A program made the translations under genes and the position numbers. Below the pieces are notes generated by a model. It was not told where the DNA came from, did no database searches, and saw nothing but the letters and a program-made list of their open reading frames with translations. From Cyprinodon diabolis (taxonomy: Eukaryota; Chordata; Actinopteri; Cyprinodontiformes; Cyprinodontidae), in the NCBI GenBank assembly GCA_030533445.1, contig CM060064.1:6092379-6156378 (forward strand): a DNA stretch of 64,000 nucleotides, written 5' to 3'. Below, in pieces: positions 54,674 through 64,000 of this stretch. Positions within the stretch are counted from its first letter, which is position 1, and each line of letters starts with the position of its first letter.

Positions 54674-55100
54674 TGTCATGGTTTTGTTTTTGTTTAAGTT
54701 TTCTTTTTGAGTTTTCATATGTTTTATTCTAGTTGTTTTTGGTTATATTGGAGGTCTTAGGTATTTCTTGTTTACCTTCTGTTGCCCTCTTGTGTCAGTC
54801 TCCTTCCCCAACTCCCTTCTAGATTCTTCTGTCCACACCTGCTCCTAATCTGCTGATTGCCTAGTCTTTGTTCTGTCTCCCATTTATACTCCTCCTCTCC
54901 AGTTACTGTTTGCTGGTTCCTTGTGGTTTCTTGGCTCCTCATGTGTGTTTTCCCTGATGTCTCCTGGATTTTGGTTTTTCTGTATTTTGTTTTTGGATTT
55001 TTGCTTCTGTTGACACATTTTGGACATTAAACCAGCAAGAAACCACCTCAGATTCCATCTCTGCATTTAGGTCCTCGTCAAACTTCCACACAACCTGACA
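54674..55100 (+). repeat. Probable solo LTR, sense orientation
   Basis: Begins TGTCATGGTTTTG and ends CACAACCTGACA. It has TTTATACTCCTC in the TATA position, and ATTAAACC before a terminal CTGACA. It is related to the antisense copy just to the left. No matching flanking duplication (GTGTT against GAGTA). It may be two halves of an old element whose interior is lost, or independent insertions in opposite orientation. Confidence 0.5.
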
Positions 55101-56720
55101 GAGTACCAGACTGCTCCCCTGAAATCCCATGTCTTCTGTAACCACCCCACTCCATTCCACTCCACTGCGCTCCAGACCGCCTGCGCAAAGCAAAACCCAC
55201 AGCCTCCACAGTTCCTCCCGTCTTGTTCTGCTCTGACTTACCTGGAGCTCAAGGAGAGCATGCGCGATATTATATTTATTAAACTCGTTGGGGCAAAACA
55301 GCCAGAAATTAACACTTAATTTAATATGTCATAATTAAAACTCACCATCAGTATGAATCACATGTTTCTACCCAAACATTACTTCCAGGATGTGGAATCT
55401 GGGGGTTAAACACACAGTTTGCCAAAAGACAGATCCACTCACAGCAGCAATAGAGTTATAACTATCATGGAAAAATTATTAGACAACCCTTGTTTATAAA
55501 AAAAAATAGGGGTTATGCAATCAAGTCAAGTCCAAACTCCTGCCCATATCTTGTGATTAAAGCAAACAGAAAAGAAAAAGCCTAAAAGCACTGTTTGGCA
55601 GGATAATGCTATGTAGCTGTTGATGTAAATTTCATTTAGTCATTTCAAACTCCTGAGACCCAGGAAGCACATTATTTTTAAGGTTATAATGTAAAAAGAA
55701 AGTGATCTACTTAGGTAGTTAATAATAAATAAGTGGTTTGTTTTCACAACAAGAACCCATTGTTTTCAATTTCCTTTTCAATCCTAACTGTGTTTTGACT
55801 CAATTATAGCTTAATTTAAGGTATATTAAATATTTTTTTTCAGATCAATATGCAACATTTATGCATTTAAGGGCATCTTCATGTGGATAATTCTAAAGAC
55901 AATCTCAATATATATATAAAAAATACATAATATCCCATTCGTTACTAAGGTTAAATAAAATGCTAATTTTGACACTCCTACCCCAATCATTTATTTTTAT
56001 GATTAACTAAATTTGTTTGAATTGAATTAAAACTAATTGTAAATTATTTTGTTTGTTATTAAGGAAAATGTGGAAATGATGAGATTTTTTTGTTGTTTTC
56101 AATATATTTGTTTAAAAATAAAAACGTACCTTTAGTTGTACCGCACATAAAAAAGAAAAGGAGAATAAGAGAAAAAAAAGGCTGTTATAAGAGGTTTCAA
56201 TAATGCGTTGCATTTAAATGTTCAACTACAGACACGCTGTGTTATGGCGACGTAAACGAAATGATTTTTGATCATTTTCTTAAAAAAAGAATACAATTAT
56301 TTATGTGCGTTTTGCTTCCATGTATTAATTACAAAATGAGCTTAATTAGTAGTTCGGTGGCAAAAAATATTCAGAACAGAAGCAATTTGTTGTCTGAGTA
56401 TCAATACCAATACCATAATACCCTAGTATTAATAATACCATATAGAATACTTGACTAAAATAATGTTGAATAATTGCTAGCTGCTGCCCTAACATGGATG
56501 CTAGTTCTGCATGGCTGCAATATATCTGATATGTTGAATGGTATTTCTCTTCCCTTGACACTGGATTGGTGACTTAGATGCTCTGTCATCTAAAGGATGA
56601 TGAAAACTGAGTCTGTAAAACAAATTAATGGGTAATTCAATTATTTATAACCATCAGTATTATCAGAATTACATTTTTCTTCAGTCTGCAGTTGAGCCAG
56701 ACTTTTATTACTCTTCAGAG
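55101..56720. other. Unassigned stretch; one Tc1/mariner-like end at about 55465-55500
   Basis: ACTATCATGGAAAAATTATT followed by AGACAACCC resembles the terminus of the MITE at 56721, but the partner end was not found. The rest is AT-rich with no features I can support. Confidence 0.3.
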
Positions 56721-56855
56721 TACAGTCATAAAAAAAAGAATATGACCGCTGTTGGTTTCCTCAATTTCGTGTTGAATTCGTTAGCAGTTGTTTATTAACT
56801 GAGTAATTCAAATGTGACACATTGTGGTCTGATGTTTTTTTTTTCCATGACTGTA
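56721..56855. mobile_element. Short Tc1/mariner-like MITE with TACAGTCAT ends
   Basis: The left end TACAGTCATAAAAAAAAG and the inverse of the right end TACAGTCATGGAAAAAA form terminal inverted repeats that begin at TA, the usual Tc1/mariner target. The internal ATGACC/CAGACC blocks also pair. Length is about 135 bp including TA; no coding capacity. Confidence 0.65.
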
Positions 56856-57169
56856 TATGAACAGAGCTTTTTGAATTGTTTAATAAGCTGATCTTATTAT
56901 AAAATCTCCAAAACTTCACCCAGACTTGTCTGCCATGTTCGCTGATCTTTACGATATCGTTTTCTCTGTAAATGTTGTCTAACAAATCATCAAAGAGCTG
57001 CTACATTAAAACTCGCAAGCAGCACAGGTGGACCGTTTTTAAGGAAATTACAATTTTTATCAAAAATTGCAAGCCTCGTACACACCACTGTGAACTTTAC
57101 ATACGTGTGGGCTGGCCAGCATTAGAGACTCATAGACTCACTCACTGATAAATGATAATTTATAAGGGT

Positions 57170-57575
57170 ATTCTGCGTCTGCTTCCCTCGTACCTCTGTT
57201 AATACATTCAACCACGAGCGGCTGGACTGTATTCTCTACGTTCTCAAGATTCTTTGCTTCTGTCTGTACCTAGTGTCCGCACTGAAGCTGGAAAGACAGC
57301 TTTTCAGTACTCTGCCCCCACAGCATGGAACAGTCTTCAGAAAGACTGGAAGTTAAAGGATTTGATTCCAATCGGACATTTTAAACGATTGCTCAAAGGT
57401 TTGGAAATTAGATCTATGGTTTGTAACTGTTTTATGAATTTCTAATTATAGATAGATGTAATTGTAAACTGTAATGTAATTTGTAATGTAATCTTTTGCC
57501 GCTGTCTTGGCCAGGACTCCCTTGAAAAAGAGATTGTTAATCTCAATGGGACTTTTCCTGGTTAAATAAAGGAAT
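57170..57575 (+). repeat. 3' end of a LINE (C-terminal RT-ORF remnant and tail)
   Basis: The frame 57254-57445 includes VRTEAGKTAFQYSAPTAWNSLQK, a recognisable C-terminal motif of fish LINE polyproteins. The non-coding tail has GCCGCTGTCTTGGCCAGGAC, AATCTCAATGGGACTTTTCC and TGGTTAAATAAAGGAATAAT. 5'-truncated. Clade not assigned. Confidence 0.65.
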
Positions 57576-57727
57576 AATAATAAAAGGAAGTGATTTCTTA
57601 ATGTAGTTGATTGCATCTGGTTTTTATTTCACTGTATCAGAGGAGGGTGGGGTTCACTAGAAACTGTTTTGTTTTGGTCTGTATCATGAAGTCCCAATGA
57701 AACCCTAAAGTCTAAAACAAATAAATA

Positions 57728-57892
57728 GAACTTTTATTGATCTTTAACCCATCCCCTTTGGGGAGCAGTGGGCTGCCACTGTGCAGTGCTCAAGGAGCAA
57801 TTGTGGGAGAGGGTTTAAAACTCACAACCTAATTCCAAGTCCTATGCCCTAACTACTTGGCCGCCACTCCATCAGTTTGGCCTCTATGCCAA
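57728..57892 (-). repeat. tRNA-type SINE remnant, antisense
   Basis: On the minus strand it matches the 15440-15665 repeat at CTCCCCAAAGGGGATGGG and GTTAAAGATCAATAAAAG. The B-box region is degenerate. Ends are approximate. Confidence 0.55.
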
Positions 57893-58630
57893 ACTGTAAA
57901 GGCATGCACTGCAACTATTCTATTAAATTGGAAATAATAGTTTTGAATCAAAAGCACATAGAGTTATATTAAAATCTATATCAAACCTTTTTCAACATTT
58001 ATAGTACAATCATAATGACTTAAACGAACAGAACAACATATAACTTTTATCTGTAGAGAGTGTATACATAACAAGTATACAGACATCAGATTTTTAAAGG
58101 TAAGAATGTGATGCTGTTATGTCCATTTGAGAAACGAATCTTTCAATTTTAAGGATTTAAAACAAAGGGATTTATATAAAACAATCTGAAACATGAAAAG
58201 CAAACAAAATCTCTCCCTGATTTATACAGGTCTTCTGATTAGATTTAATACAAGCAGCACTGCAACAGCTGACAGGAACTTTACAACACCATAAACATTA
58301 TGTTCCTATTTGCAGCTCTATGGTTTAGTCCTTTTAGAAAAATGCAGTTAACGAGCACCCTTACCAGAGTAAAACCAAAGATGGGCAACGGGAAATCTAA
58401 TAGTTGCCCCTTTTCTTCCAGAGGATTTAAGTTGAAAAGTATGTAGCCACGTTATTGCAAACATCATCAGCAAATGTGAGGAACCCTATTAAAGTAGATG
58501 GATGAGGAGTTTGGAGCTGGGGATGCATCAGGGCTTTATTTACACTGTGCTAATGCTTACAGTAGTTGTTCAATCCTTGTGTCCCAATTACTTAAATGGC
58601 AAACATGTATAACATGTGTGAAGGAATAGG
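57893..58630. other. Unassigned stretch
   Basis: AT-rich, with no domain or repeat ends seen. Confidence 0.25.
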
Positions 58631-58631
58631 T

Positions 58632-59300
58632 GTTAGGACTCAAGTCTGTGTGGTCTATGTTTTTGTGTGTTTGTCTTCCTTCCTCCACCAGGTGGTGCCG
58701 GTTCTCATTCTCCTCCTCCCACACCTGCAAGGGGTTACCTCGTTAACGGAGTGCTCTTAAGCTACTGACTGCCACTACCTCGACGCCAGAGTGTTTGCCA
58801 GTTTTGGGTACTCTAGCCAAGCTGAGTTTGCTGAATCTAACTGCGTTTTTGTCAACCTGAGTTCTAACTTTATTTTGTTTTTTCCTCTTGGCAGGATGTC
58901 ATCCTGCAAACTGGTTTTTCAGGCCTTCTCTCCCTGGAAGGATCAACTGAGCTTCAAACTAAGCTGGGGATACAAACCGGAGGTTTGGATCCACTTTTCC
59001 CCGAAGAATTGTTTGAGCAGCTCTTATTTTTTAAATAAGAGCTGCATCTCCTTTGTAGCGCTGTCTGGGGGTAAGTTCCCACTTGCAGGTCTTACAGGTC
59101 TGGTCACACCGGTTCCATACGACTTTTGAAAACTTTTTCTATGTCAAACTGGCTGCATATAGAGAGGCTCTGACTGCACAGGGTGGGAGGATCTGTGCAG
59201 ATTTTTTCCACTTCTGCCTCAAACACAGATTGAAACAATTTCCCACTTTTAACTTGGACAGATTATGAAAATGTAATAAAATTAATTAATAAATAAAAAC
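58632..59300 (+). repeat. LTR fragment related to the nested element's LTR
   Basis: TGTTAGGACTCAAG resembles the LTR start TGTTAGGATCC. CTTAAGC (58755) precedes GCCAGAGTGTTTGCC (58784), corresponding to GCCGCAGTGTT. A poly(A) signal AATAAA occurs near 59292. The expected CATCATGACA end is missing, so the right edge is truncated or decayed. A perfect inverted repeat, GCAGCTCTTATTT with AAATAAGAGCTGC, lies at 59014-59045. Confidence 0.55.
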
Positions 59301-59750
59301 ACCGGGGCAGCTTAAAAGCAAAACAAGTCTGTGGAACAGTTTATACACTGGCTGAATTAGTTAGAGGTTATTCCTAAAGACATCTGTGAGGTTTGTGAAA
59401 GTTCCGTCTTTTTTTTTTTATAGAGGGAAGAGAGGAACCTTTGCTTACCCACTCTGTTTGCCCCTTGCTTTCTTTTTTTGTGAATCTCAGAAGATTACTA
59501 TTTTATAGTACTATATCCATTTTCTGTCCCCAGTAGTTTTTCTTTTTAAGGAGATAGAGAAACTGCGCTTTCTGTGTCTCGTTTGTTTTGCGAGGCTCAA
59601 AGAGGATCACTACGTTTATCAATTTTCTGTCCTCCAAAACTCCCATCTTGGCTAAAGTATTTATTTAATTTTTTTTTTTTTAGGCTTCATGGATTGTTTT
59701 TGCCCCAGTCTGTGTCACTTGCTATATACGCAATGTGTGACTCCAAAACT
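59301..59750. other. Unassigned stretch
   Basis: T-rich sequence before the microsatellite. Nothing recognised. Confidence 0.25.
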
Positions 59751-59751
59751 G

Positions 59752-59876
<125 letters not shown>

Positions 59877-59879
59877 GAA

Positions 59880-61687
59880 CTGTTTTGCATGGTACAGTTC
59901 TGATGAGGCATCTTCTACTGTTTATGTTTAACCAATGAGGTAGCTGCTACTTCATGCACCCCAGTAGCTAATCCAGGGGCTCCTCTTTACTTTTGTCTGC
60001 GCTGCTACTGTACAACTTCCCACTGACGAAAAGCTGTGATGGATAATAATGGAAGTATTGACAAAGTTGCATCAAATCTGCGCTGGTTATTTCTTTTTTT
60101 TCACATTTTAAAAGAACAGAAAGGATTCGGATTCAAAACCATATATAGAATGGATCAAATCAGAGCTTTGAAAAATTCCAATATTGGCTGAATAAGGGAC
60201 AGATCTGAGCTTTGACCCTGACTGGGAGGATTTTCTTCCCTCAGAAACATTACATCTGGCTCACATTTTCCTGCAGAGGGACTGGAGGCCTGACCCACTG
60301 CTCTTCTCTACTGTCGCCTCTGTTTTTCACAATAAAAGCTCCTTAGCTTAACCTGTCAGTGCTATGATGCCTCAGAGGGGTACGAGCAGCTCTCATTTCC
60401 TATATTTGAAGAAAGTGACATTGATTCAGAAAAATAACTGGCTGTATTATACTGCATAAGGCTGGTTGCAAAAGTCAGGAAAAGTAACCACTTACAGCCT
60501 CAAGCTGAATTGAATGAATAAATGTTTTCTGTTATTTTTTATTACTGATCAGCAGAATTAACCATATAGCATAACTTAAAGGTTGGTAGAGAGGATCTAT
60601 TTCTAAAGCTCATTTTCCTAATCCCACATAGCCTCAGTGTGGGAAATGCTTCCAACATTTATCCCCCAGTTTTCCCAGGATTGTTTGCATTCTTCACTGA
60701 AACCAAGGATGCAGCCTTCTGCTCCCACAAAAATATTTGCGAGTCTAATTACAGGCACATTTTTCTATTATTTTGCTTGTCAGCCTTGGTTGGCCTGCTT
60801 TCTTTTTAATATTTATACAATCGCAAGGAAAAATTCAGGAGGAACAAAATGACCGATGATTTAAACATGGCAATTTATTGAAGTTTCAAGAAAACCTTAA
60901 AGCCTTTATCCTACTTTTCTTTTCTACACAAGTTTTAAATGTAACAGGGGGAGGGATGGGAAGTTTGCTTCCAGTGGAGTTCATATTAGGAATTTATGTG
61001 ACTTACAATATTATTTCCTACTATTATAATTAAAATGTTTGCTGTAATATTTCCACATTTCCTCATTTCTGTCTTTCTTTCTGTCATCTTAATGTTTCCA
61101 ACACTCTCTGCCACATTTAGCATTTTTATTGCATCTTATGTGAGCTTTGAGCATCTATTACACAGAGTTTTCATCCAACAGTCTAATTACAAAAACCTCT
61201 TCAATAAACAGCCTGTTGGCCTATTTCTTTGTTTTGAAATGTTCCACCTACTCAGCATCAAGTAGTTACAGATTTAGCCACATTGAAAGTTTTTTTTTTT
61301 CCTATACAGATCTCCTCCAGTCATACTGTTCTCTTTTAGTTTTTTTTTTAATCATTAAATACAAAAAGCCGTTTTTAAAAGATTCAAACCAAGATGAAAA
61401 GCATGCTTCCCCTCTGTTGCTAAAATAACTTTGATAAACCACCTTTTCCGGTCATACACTCATGGTTGACTATTTCCTGTCCTGAATATTACTGACATCA
61501 CTGCAAAGAGCCTGACTGACAACATGAAGTTGCTTGAAAGGTCTCCAAAAACAACACATCTTCCTGCCATCATTATAAATGCTGGAACAGTTGAAAACTC
61601 ATTGACATGCATCTTTGGGGAAAGTAGGTTTGAACAGGGAAAACCTTTCATCTCAATGCTTTTGCTATACATATAATATATGCTGAT
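59880..61687. other. Unassigned stretch
   Basis: Short frames (60637-60852, 61035-61428) have only hydrophobic, low-information translation. No repeat ends recognised. Confidence 0.3.
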
Positions 61688-62371
61688 TAGGGTCGAAACA
61701 GTGAATCAAATTCAAATCAATTGAATATTTATAAAATCAACTAATTTAGCAATAATTAGTGCACAGACTTTAAATATGCCATTTACTGAAAGGAAAAACC
61801 TGCTTAGAACAGCAATTTAGCCAAAACTCTAAAAACAACTGTTAGCTATGCACTTAAGATACCAAACCTTTTTTTGAAATATTTTCTATCCAGAACCCCT
61901 GAAAATGCATTGAGCATTTAATTGTTTTTTGTTTGCTTATATTTTATGCAGATCTTGTCCTGAATGGATTCGATTTTGATTCATACAGATCTGAATCGAT
62001 TAATTTTGATTCAATTGATCTGTTTTTACAAAAATAAAAGTGGTTCAAATGTTTTTCAAAATTCTCCTGTATTTTATTTTTACTGTCATATTAAGCACAA
62101 AGTGCAAACTTGTAAATCAGACAGTTTAAACTTCAGATGTAAACAAAACTGTCTCAAAAGTGCAAATTTGTATAGAGCAAAGTACTGGAAGTTAACCTGA
62201 AGTACAACATTCCATCAATACACTTCACTTGAAAATATTTTCTCTTTTAATGGCCATACTAAACACAAGGTCAACTGCTAAGTCAGATAATTGTGTATTT
62301 TTAATTTCTCAGTAATTTCTGACTAATTGCGAGATTCTTGTGAAGGAAAATGAGTAATTTGGCATGATCTG

Positions 62372-62640
62372 TGTTTAAGCAGCTCCTTTTTGCAGTGACC
62401 GTGTCACCAGCTGTTGAGATCTTTCACCAGATCTTTCACTCCCAGCAGGAGTTTTAGTTTTGTATCTTCGGACTTCATCTTCAGCCCTTATTATTGGAGG
62501 TTTTAGTCCCTGCTCCTTTACTGCTGGTAAATTTCCCAAGGAGCTGGATTTCTTGGGCTTTGTGAGAAAAGTATCCTCAGCTCCTTTATCAGCATCACAG
62601 TCATCATTATTGCTGTTGAATAGGACAGGGGAAAAATAAG
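62372..62640 (-). pseudogene. hAT transposase fragment, downstream exon-like segment
   Basis: After an acceptor-like CTATTCAACAG the frame reads DKGAEDTFLTKPKKSSSLGNL, PAVKEQGLKPPIIRAEDEVR and RYKTKTP before a stop near 62370. EDEVRRYK resembles the E-[EL]-x-RY segment that precedes the hAT dimerisation domain. The DWW and later hAT C-terminal motifs are absent, so the protein is truncated. Confidence 0.45.
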
Positions 62641-62744
62641 CTTGAACACAATTTAATTCTTAAATTAAGTAACATTCTTTCTAATCCAATCTTTTAATCA
62701 TCAGTGAACACATTCTTATTAAATAAAACATTTAAAAAAAGGCT

Positions 62745-62965
62745 TACATCACATGCAGCAGTGGCAGCTTCAGTCTGCAGCTTGGAGAAGGTGTCATTTT
62801 GCTCTGCAGCAGACAGGAGTGGAAGTACCTTAAAGCCAGGATCCAGTGCTGACGCAGCATACAACGTGTCCTTCTGTCCATCACAGCTTGCAAAAAAAAA
62901 ACAACGTAAGAGTATGTGTAAGGATAAATACATGACGAAATATGAGTCATTGACTGCTATTAAAA
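62745..62965 (-). pseudogene. hAT transposase fragment, upstream exon-like segment
   Basis: The minus-strand translation CDGQKDTLYAASALDPGFKVLPLLSAAEQNDTFSKLQTEA carries the LDPRFK-LPFLS-type block of hAT/ZBED transposases (LDPGFK here, Arg replaced). It is bounded by TTTTTTGCAAG (acceptor-like, right) and GATGTAAGC (donor-like, left). The catalytic regions before it are not in the window as far as I can see. Confidence 0.65.
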
Positions 62966-62988
62966 AAAAATAATGCATAAAGAATACC

Positions 62989-63189
62989 TTGTTCCTTAAG
63001 TCCCTTACTACAGCGCTTCACCCAGCCTCGTCTTCTATCGATGTGCGGTTCAGCCTGATAACTGGGCTGGACCGCATATATAGCAGAGGGAGCAGGTGAA
63101 CAAGATCAATGACAATTAGAGAGCAGGGAGGGAATGGCAGGTGAATGAAGTGAGTAATCAGATCAGCTACCGGGGCTGTGATCATGACA
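62989..63189 (-). repeat. LTR fragment, antisense, sushi/chromovirus-like
   Basis: It ends in GGCTGTGATCATGACA, the inverse of an LTR start TGTCATGATC. On the minus strand it has CTGCTATATATGCGG in the TATA position. AGGTGAATGAAGTGAGTAAT resembles the same part of the 8845-9605 LTR. Only the first 200 bp of the LTR are present. Confidence 0.6.
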
Positions 63190-63420
63190 GGAGTGAAGTT
63201 TGGCTGCAGCTTGGGATGTTTTGATTCTTGAAGCTCACACTAGTTACTACCATTCTCCACACACTGGGGAAAATAAATTTATTTAATTATGCTTTTATAA
63301 AATAAGAAATAATTAATAAAAAAAATATTTTTTGTATTAGCCAAAATAATGCCGCACCAACAATGAGAATGTGGAACAGCCCTTCTCTTGCCCATCTTCA
63401 GGATGCCTTCACCTACCCTG

Positions 63421-63596
63421 GGCTGCATATTACGTGTTGTTTTCTCTGGCCGGAAGTTCAACCGCAAATCCTTCCTCTTCAAGTTGGTAATCGACAACGA
63501 ACCCGTCAGTGGAGGATCATGAATCAGAAAGGTGAAATAACTATTACTATTTTTTTTTTATGTATTCCAGCATCCAGCTGCCATGCACGTGAGCAT
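63421..63596 (-). pseudogene. Decayed THAP-domain coding sequence, copy 3
   Basis: From an ATG at 63596 the minus strand reads MLTCMAAGCWNT. This keeps both N-terminal zinc-ligand cysteines with the C-x4-C spacing of THAP domains and the following N. A TAA follows at once. The second half is present in other frames as FRLPIN and AGREN-like remnants. Sequence homology to copy 1 is clear up to GGCTGCATATTACGTGTT. Confidence 0.6.
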
Positions 63597-63965
63597 TGTC
63601 AGTTTCACTATAGCTCTGGTGAATTTCAATGGTGAAGTTCTCTGGAAATCTTCAATAATTGTTGTTGATTGCAGATGTGTCTAGTAGTTCCCATTGATTT
63701 TGCTTGTAAAGCGGGGAGAATGGCGCTAGGCTTACCGCACCGTGACGTCACTGCTGGAAGATGTCAGGAGTGAGGTGTTACTATATTTGGGAAGAAATGG
63801 ACAATGGACTCAGTGATCGTGACGAAAAATTTTGTTTTTATTTTTTTTTTTTCTGATTAACGCTAAATTCATTAAATCATCATGAACGTAGTGTTTTAGG
63901 TATAAATAATGATCCATTGATTATTCCTGCCTGACTTTTCCTTTAAAAGTGACGGTGAAGCTTCT
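63597..63965 (-). repeat. Upstream part of the THAP repeat unit, copy 3
   Basis: It follows copy 1 nearly base for base through GCTCTGGTGAATTTCAATGG, GTGTCTAGTAGTTCCC, GCGCTAGGCTTACC and CAGGAGTGAGGTGTTACTAT. It ends near TTTCCTTTAAAAG. No terminal repeat was recognised. Confidence 0.55.
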
Positions 63966-64000
63966 TTCAGTCGTTGTAACATATCATTCTAATATATATA

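Larger units (their letters stand above)
61688..62985 (-). mobile_element. Remnant of an autonomous hAT element (ZBED-like), 3' half
   Basis: Two transposase-like coding segments on the minus strand (62640-62390 and 62965-62745) are followed by a 3' region rich in ATTTTGATTC/GAATCAAA words. The region ends near TAGGGTCGAAACAGTGAATC at 61688, which looks like a hAT terminus. The 5' part of the element is missing to the right, where an LTR fragment lies. Boundaries are inferred. Confidence 0.5.

Overview
The window looks like a gene-poor, AT-rich stretch of vertebrate DNA, most probably a teleost fish. The evidence is its transposable-element load: Penelope-like elements with a GIY-YIG domain, sushi-type Ty3/gypsy elements and their solo LTRs, L2-like LINEs, tRNA-derived SINEs, and several hAT, Tc1/mariner and TTAA-type DNA transposons. 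I found no convincing host protein-coding gene, tRNA or rRNA gene, CRISPR array or operon. Every long open frame that makes sense belongs to a mobile element. Species was not determined.

Layout. 1-407 is the 3' part of an LTR. 1.2-1.9 kb is the first of three decayed THAP-domain repeats (the others lie at 51.4 and 63.4 kb). 7.3-8.1 kb holds a Penelope relic between imperfect inverted repeats. 8.8-9.6 kb is a decayed antisense LTR. 12.4-13.1 kb is a 698-bp palindromic MITE bounded by TTAA. 17.9-18.6 kb is a solo LTR with a perfect 5-bp target duplication. 19.1-20.7 kb is a broken L2-like LINE with a 479-bp hAT element inside it. 22.8-25.5 kb is a very young LTR element on the minus strand that encodes only Gag plus a chromodomain. 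26.4-27.0 kb is another hAT-like MITE. 29.7-39.0 kb is one nested structure: a head-to-head pair of Penelope copies flanked by a 12-bp direct repeat, with a second gag-only LTR element inserted into the right-hand copy. 39-46 kb is largely featureless AT-rich DNA. 46.1-47.7 kb is a 1.6-kb hAT element. 48-51 kb has SINEs, a LINE tail and a perfect solo LTR. 53-59 kb has more LTRs, LINE tails and a Tc1-like MITE. 59.8 kb is a long (AT)n tract. 62-63.2 kb has a hAT (ZBED-like) transposase remnant and an LTR fragment.

How the parts relate. The two gag-only LTR elements are different families but share several things: a Gag core, a downstream YGDRED motif, the same 3' internal end just before the polypurine tract, and absence of protease, reverse transcriptase and integrase core. 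In both, the bases next to the 5' LTR are complementary to a 10-11 nt segment of the LTR lying about 31-33 bp after a TATA-like box. That is the signature expected of Tf1/sushi-type self-primed reverse transcription. Both would need enzymes supplied in trans. The Penelope copy on the minus strand keeps an uninterrupted RT-to-GIY-YIG frame, and its partner is nearly identical, so this locus carries recent insertions.

Limits: family names come from recognisable motifs and ends read by eye. No database search or alignment program was used, and many boundaries of old repeats are approximate.
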